NCBI GenBank assembly: GCA_902798605.1
Contig: CADBXH010000061.1
Span: 1 to 24,639 of the forward strand
Direction of reading: 5' to 3'
Length of the DNA: 24,639 bases
DNA from: an uncultured Ruminococcus sp.
GTDB lineage: Bacteria; Bacillota_A; Clostridia; Oscillospirales; Acutalibacteraceae
A program made the position numbers and the translations under genes. The notes beneath the pieces were generated by a model. It saw nothing but the letters and a program-made list of their open reading frames with translations. It searched no databases and had not been told where the DNA came from. Every line of letters begins with the position of its first letter. Within the stretch, counting starts at the first letter, position 1. Positions 23,542 through 24,639 of this stretch are shown here, one piece after another.

Positions 23542-23577
23542 GCGGTATGAGATCCTTCGGCAAGCCTCAGGATGACA
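23542..23577. repeat. Right end of a TGTCAT-family element
   Basis: GCGGTATGAGATCCTTCGG then CAAGCCTCAGGATGACA, matching the right ends at 4653 and 8123. The matching left end is not seen nearby. Confidence 0.75.
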
Positions 23578-23610
23578 GAATTTTTGCGTTACCGATAGCT
23601 GAACTGAACT

Positions 23611-23655
23611 GTCGGGCGACCGAGTTTTCCAATACTACCGAGCTATCTTCTCGAA
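23611..23655 (-). repeat. tRNA-5'-half-like repeat, diverged copy
   Basis: Minus strand: TTCGAGAAGATAGCTC, GGTAGTATTGGAAAACTC, GGTCGCCCGAC. Aligns with 19363-19405 with scattered changes, but without the 19-mer head. Confidence 0.75.
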
Positions 23656-23676
23656 CTGCCCGCGGGGGCTTCCCCG

Positions 23677-23707
23677 CAAAAAACACCCTCCGACGAGTCG
23701 GAGGGTG
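23677..23707 (-). terminator. Terminator of the scaffoldin-like gene
   Basis: Minus strand: CACCCTCCGAC, two-base centre, GTCGGAGGGTG, then TTTTTT. Confidence 0.93.
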
Positions 23708-23753
23708 AAAAACTATATTTTTTTATCTAATCAACTAAACGTGATTCAGCGGA

Positions 23754-24639
23754 TTATTTGTCTTCTCTTCTCTTGCGAGCGAAGTAAATACCAGCTGTTG
23801 CGGATACAAGTACAAGGAGGATGATAATTGCCATAGATGCACTACCAGTCTGTACTGCGCCGCTTGAAGATGATCCGCTGCTACCGCTGTCAGATGTTGA
23901 ACCGCTGTCGGGTGACGCTGCGTTGTCGCCGTTGTCGCCGGCCTCGTCAGAAGCGGATGTTGCGTCTGCTGATGTTGTACCGATTTCCTCGGTAGTTGTT
24001 GTGGGCTCCTCGGGAGCTACTGTTGTGGGCTGCTCAGCTGTGGGCTGCTCAGTTGTGGGCTGCTCAGTTGTGGGCTGCTCAGTTGTGGGCTGCTCAGTTG
24101 TGGGAGCCTCAGTTGTGGGCTGCTCAGTTGTGGGAGCCTCAGTTGTGGGAGCCTCAGTTGTGGGCTCGGGATCAACGTGCGGTACGAACTGAGTTACGTC
24201 AAGGTTAACTGTAACGTCGCCGCCGTCAATTGCCTTGAATACGAGTGTAACGAACTTATCGTTTGCCTTGAACTCGAACGGATTGTTTGCGTCAGAAGCA
24301 ACTGCTGTGATCTCGCCGTCATTTACGCTGTAAACAACTCTTGAGTCAGCAATGTTAGGCATAAATCCGCCGGTTGAGAGCAACTCGAGCTTGTCAGCAT
24401 CATATGTGAGGTTCCACTGAATTGTGTCAACCTTCTTAGCCTCATCAAAGATGTAAGATACATAAACCTTGTCGCCAACCTTGACTGTCTGAGACTGAGT
24501 CGGGAACATGTTAGATGTAGATGAAACGTTGAGGTCCTCGATTACTGTTGTGGGCTGCTCAGTTGTGGGCTGCTCAGTTGTGGGCTGCTCAGTTGTGGGC
24601 TGCTCAGTTGTGGGCTGCTCAGTTGTGGGCTGCTCAGTT
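23754..24639 (-). CDS. Scaffoldin-like surface protein, C-terminal part with one cohesin-like module (partial, runs off right edge)
   Basis: The frame is open to the window edge; the ATG at 24509 is internal, not the start. From the edge: a TTEQP repeat linker, a cohesin-like module (24180-24535) starting DLNVSSTSNMF and holding IQWNLTYDADKLELLS and LVFKAIDGGDVTVNLD, a second TTEAP/TTEQP linker, a Ser/Gly/Asp-rich stretch, then AVQTGSAS, a hydrophobic segment (IIILLVLVSATAGIYF) and ARKRREDK. The T-G plus hydrophobic plus basic-tail order resembles a cell-wall sorting signal. A repeat linker before the module suggests further modules outside the window. Likely the anchor scaffoldin that binds dockerin-carrying amylases (inference). 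Confidence 0.82.
   Translation of the reverse strand, partial: TEQPTTEQPTTEQPTTEQPTTEQPTTEQPTTVIEDLNVSSTSNMFPTQSQTVKVGDKVYVSYIFDEAKKVDTIQWNLTYDADKLELLSTGGFMPNIADSRVVYSVNDGEITAVASDANNPFEFKANDKFVTLVFKAIDGGDVTVNLDVTQFVPHVDPEPTTEAPTTEAPTTEQPTTEAPTTEQPTTEQPTTEQPTTEQPTAEQPTTVAPEEPTTTTEEIGTTSADATSASDEAGDNGDNAASPDSGSTSDSGSSGSSSSGAVQTGSASMAIIILLVLVSATAGIYFARKRREDK
24021..24165 (-). repeat. 15-bp tandem repeat encoding TTEQP/TTEAP linker
   Basis: About ten units of a 15-bp repeat, mostly CTGAGCAGCCCACAA when read on the coding strand, with some units changed to GAGGCTCCCAC. The same unit lies on the other side of the cohesin-like module at 24541-24639. Confidence 0.93.
24541..24639 (-). repeat. 15-bp tandem repeat, upstream linker of the scaffoldin
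   Basis: At least six identical 15-bp units encode TTEQP and continue off the edge. Confidence 0.93.

Larger units (their letters stand above)
22927..23676. other. Long gene-free region filled with small repeats
   Basis: No gene supported. From left to right: GTCGC-GGTG-GCGAC hairpin (about 23057-23070), the 19-mer repeat followed by AACGAGAAGATAGCT (23074-23110), a TTCCCCC-GTTGGGGCAATG element with CACGAAGTG (about 23190-23225), a second copy of the inner miniature element (23243-23409), the right end of a TGTCAT-family element (to 23577), and a tRNA-half-like repeat (23611-23655). Reading frames here are products of the repeats. Confidence 0.8.

Noticed and set aside
24021..24165. Regular repeats that look like a CRISPR array
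   Set aside because: The units are directly joined, without spacers, and are in frame as a Thr/Glu/Pro linker.
24507..24509. ATG at 24509 as the start of the scaffoldin-like gene
   Set aside because: No ribosome site; the frame and the cohesin strand both continue upstream to the window edge.

Overview
The window looks like chromosome from a Gram-positive, spore-forming, starch-degrading gut Clostridia, most like Ruminococcus bromii or a close relative. This is inferred from the genes: an AmyE-type alpha-amylase carrying a dockerin and cohesin-like modules, several wall or membrane proteins with cohesin-like modules, a GerW/YtfJ spore-protein domain and Firmicutes-type housekeeping order. 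No rRNA gene is present to confirm the species.

Layout. (1) 1-4309, minus strand: a very large secreted amylase, cut by the left edge, with order signal peptide, GH13, CBM26-like, cohesin-like, dockerin, cohesin-like, CBM26-like. (2) 4790-9236, plus strand: a spermidine/putrescine ABC importer, potABCD; potD is separated from potC by a 300-bp nested miniature repeat. (3) 9304-10194, plus: a lipoprotein alpha/beta hydrolase. (4) 10258-13367, minus: a biotin-dependent carboxyl-transfer trio (5S-like, biotin carrier, 12S-like) with no membrane pump subunit beside it. (5) 13642-18796, minus: a housekeeping run of site-2 protease, scpA, scpB, a DUF2953-GerW fusion, a D,D-carboxypeptidase and rluB. 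(6) 19072-19210, plus: an rpmB (L28) gene with intact promoter and ribosome site but an internal deletion and frameshift. (7) 19454-24639, minus: four surface proteins. Three carry one cohesin-like module each (one may carry more beyond the edge), and one, broken by a frameshift, carries a CBM26-like starch-binding region.

How it fits together. Regions 1 and 7 are probably parts of an amylosome, a cellulosome-like starch-degrading assembly. The dockerin of the amylase, and of enzymes elsewhere, could bind the cohesins of the surface proteins. The two cohesin-like modules inside the amylase make it both a client and a possible scaffold. Three surface proteins end in a T-G motif, a hydrophobic segment and a basic tail, like a variant sortase signal; the fourth has a plain membrane anchor and an acidic cytosolic tail. 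The three complete ones each have their own sigma-A promoter with a 17-bp spacer, so each can be expressed alone.

The gene-free stretches hold families of small palindromic repeats, some nested, and some with tRNA-5'-half-like text. Two genes (rpmB and the CBM26-like protein) are frameshifted. These could be real decay, assembly errors or, less likely, recoding; raw reads would decide.
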